64,000 nt of DNA, from assembly GCF_000518805.1 (NCBI RefSeq), contig NZ_JAEH01000002.1:212651-276650 (forward strand), written 5' to 3'. A program made the translations under genes and the position numbers. The DNA comes from Shewanella waksmanii ATCC BAA-643 (GTDB lineage: Bacteria; Pseudomonadota; Gammaproteobacteria; Enterobacterales; Shewanellaceae). The notes under the pieces were generated by a model that saw nothing but the letters and a program-made list of their open reading frames with translations, was not told the DNA's origin and did no database searches. This document shows, piece after piece, positions 62,368 to 64,000 of this stretch. The stretch's first letter is position 1. The number at the start of each line of letters is the position of its first letter.

Positions 62368-63630
62368 TTAACGGCTCGCTTGTTGCCAAAGGTTGGCGCG
62401 ATAATGACCATGATAGAAGAGTGCGGCCGCAAGTGCGGATATGACGGCGCCAAATAGTAACGCAGCACGCACATCAAACATGGAAAATAGCCCACCCAAG
62501 AGTGCAGCAACTAAATTACCTAAGCAAAAAATCGTTACCAAAATACCCATTAGTTGACCTTGAGGGCGTTGCTCATACGCTGTTGAAAGGTATGAGGGCA
62601 GAAAACCATTGTAGATGGCGACACCCACTCCCATTAGCGCAAACGTGGCCATAAACAGTATCGAGTGGGTAAAGGCAAACAAACTCAATGCAGTGGCAAA
62701 CAGCAACATACCAATAAGCCCGGCTTGAGCATGGTTAAATCGACGCTGAATTTTAGGGTTAAGCAAGATGCTGGCCGCAATCATGCAAGATGTCAGTAGC
62801 ACCGTAACCCAGCTTATATCCACCGAGGTATATTGATATTGGCGAACTAGGTGAAGCGGATAGTATTCGTAATATAGATTCACGCCTGTGGTTAGCATTA
62901 AATACAGTAAACAAAAGCGGCGAATTGCTGCATCCTTAAGTAACGCCAAACTAGACTGTTTTTCTGCATTTTCAGCTGCAATATCTAAGCTGTTTGGAAG
63001 ACTAATATGGCTTAGTAATGCACAAAATAAACAGGCGGCTGCCGCAATCCAAAATACGGCATCAATGCCAAGTAAAACCAGATAACCGCCAGCAAGCGGA
63101 CCAATTAAATAGCCGCCATAGCCCATGGCACTAATGAGTGAAAAGCTGCGTGTTTTATCAATAGTCGGGTGAAGATCAGCGGCAATAGCACGGGCAATAG
63201 AGATGTTTCCCTCACATAAACCGGTAAAAAATCGTGCCAAACAAAACAGTAAAAACTGTTCAGATAATGCAGCCACTGCGGTTAAGCCATAACCTACGGC
63301 GCTGCCAAGTAGCGTCAGTGTCAGTAGGCGCTTACGACCAAATGAGTCAGACAGTGAGCCTATCAAGCTACTGCCAATGATGATGCCAAGTGGATAGATA
63401 CCTAGCACTAGCCCAAGCAGTAGTTCAGGTGGCAAGCCCATAAACTGCGTGAGTTTAGAATTAGCTTCAGCAAACAGTGGCGCTAATACGGGGTAGGGTA
63501 GCGCGATACCCGCCACGCTGATTAAGGTAACGAGTAACGTCACAGCCAGTATTTTTTGGGCTTTTACAGTCGCTATATTGCTTGAAGTGAGCTCTGTCAT
63601 GGCTGTTGAGTATTTGAATGAGTTGTTCAA
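62368..63630 (-). CDS. MFS transporter (multidrug/TetA-like)
   Basis: 420 residues, 12 helices. Motif A in the helix 2-3 loop (GSLSDSFGRKRLLTLTLLGSAVGYG) and a motif-C-like helix 5 (ISAMGYGGYLIGPLAGGYLVLLG) place it with DHA1 drug:H+ antiporters. The N-terminus carries about 28 extra soluble residues before helix 1. No regulator is adjacent. Substrate cannot be told. It ends about 260 bp before dctP and is probably a separate unit. Confidence 0.85.
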   Translation of the reverse strand: MNNSFKYSTAMTELTSSNIATVKAQKILAVTLLVTLISVAGIALPYPVLAPLFAEANSKLTQFMGLPPELLLGLVLGIYPLGIIIGSSLIGSLSDSFGRKRLLTLTLLGSAVGYGLTAVAALSEQFLLFCLARFFTGLCEGNISIARAIAADLHPTIDKTRSFSLISAMGYGGYLIGPLAGGYLVLLGIDAVFWIAAAACLFCALLSHISLPNSLDIAAENAEKQSSLALLKDAAIRRFCLLYLMLTTGVNLYYEYYPLHLVRQYQYTSVDISWVTVLLTSCMIAASILLNPKIQRRFNHAQAGLIGMLLFATALSLFAFTHSILFMATFALMGVGVAIYNGFLPSYLSTAYEQRPQGQLMGILVTIFCLGNLVAALLGGLFSMFDVRAALLFGAVISALAAALFYHGHYRANLWQQASR

Positions 63631-63917
63631 ACTATAAGAGCAACGCCTAATTAAGTAAATAAAAAACTTTACTTAACTGAGAAATGAAAATAAATCTACA
63701 TTTAAAACAGTAACATAATATGAATATTATATTTGAGGGTATTGATAGGCTAGCTGTGTAAACCGTCATTTTGGTACAGAATGACTGATGCTGACAAGGT
63801 ACTTCATCTCGACAAAGGGGAGTATAGATAACGGCGAATCATTCAACGACAGTTTGTCGCTCAGCAAAAAACTAAGAGATTGACTTTATGACTGACTAAA
63901 TGGGAGTGTAAAGAAAA

Positions 63918-63993
63918 TGGTGGTCGATACTGGGCTCGAACCAGTGACCCCCTCCTTGTAAGGGAGGTGCTCTCCCAGCTGAGCTAATCGACC
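63918..63993 (-). tRNA. tRNA-Val, anticodon TAC
   Basis: 76 nt on the minus strand with encoded CCA (63918-63920). Acceptor stem GGTCGAT pairs with ATCGACC, D-arm TAGCTCAGCTGGGAGAGCA, anticodon loop CTTACAA between CCTCC and GGAGG, T-loop GGTTCGAGCC. Anticodon UAC reads valine codon GUA. The region 63631-63917 before it holds nothing I can name. Confidence 0.95.
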
Positions 63994-64000
63994 TGGGATA

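Overview
The window looks like chromosomal DNA of a marine gammaproteobacterium, most likely Shewanella or a close relative in the Alteromonadales. This rests on gene content: phhA-phhB-tyrR, fumarylacetoacetase-maiA, dctBD with a dctPQM TRAP operon, a DUF2982 gene, a stand-alone napF, and a LacI-controlled beta-glucoside locus with GPH and GluP-type transporters. I see no insertion sequence, prophage, CRISPR array or rRNA. One tRNA-Val lies at the right edge.

Region 1 (1-21968) is a surface-polysaccharide locus with its own signalling. The structural genes on the minus strand are a CDP-glycerol phosphotransferase (cut by the left edge), TagD, a degenerate nucleotidyltransferase/PGT-like protein, a phosphoglycosyltransferase-TagA fusion, a GT2 enzyme, Wzx, Wzy, Wzz-type and Wza proteins. 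Next comes a split partner-switching module (STAS protein, RsbW-like ATPase, REC-PP2C phosphatase). On the plus strand are a PhnD-like periplasmic binding protein, a hybrid histidine kinase with Hpt domain, and a LuxO/SypG-type sigma-54 activator. A Wzi-like outer-membrane protein faces them. Four minus-strand transcription units start with sigma-54-type elements, and each has a TTGCA-N3-TGCAA-like palindrome (the LuxO-type operator) about 70-100 bp upstream. This suggests a self-contained regulon resembling the Vibrio fischeri syp system in logic, built around what looks like a teichoic-acid-type (TagO/A/B/D-like) chemistry in a Gram-negative.

Region 2 (22195-31153) is a TonB-dependent receptor followed by two flavin-dependent halogenase homologues, a SapC-family protein, a JmjC/cupin_8 protein and a DUF6445-like putative 2OG oxygenase. 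Region 3 (31385-42302) is a beta-glucoside utilisation locus: LacI regulator, two GPH transporters, GH1, GluP-type MFS, lipoprotein GH3 and a Mak-like ROK kinase. Near-perfect 14-bp LacI operators occur in pairs in front of both the receptor and the GH1/GluP divergent promoter, tying regions 2 and 3 together.

Region 4 (42400-55582) holds housekeeping and amino-acid genes: ElyC-like protein, DUF2982, bactofilin, NapF, GalE, GalU, phenylalanine/tyrosine degradation genes with TyrR, a LysR/MFS pair and a nitronate monooxygenase. Region 5 (55682-63630) is C4-dicarboxylate uptake: DctB/DctD and DctPQM with a sigma-54 promoter, plus an MFS exporter. dctB carries an in-frame amber codon just after its first membrane helix.
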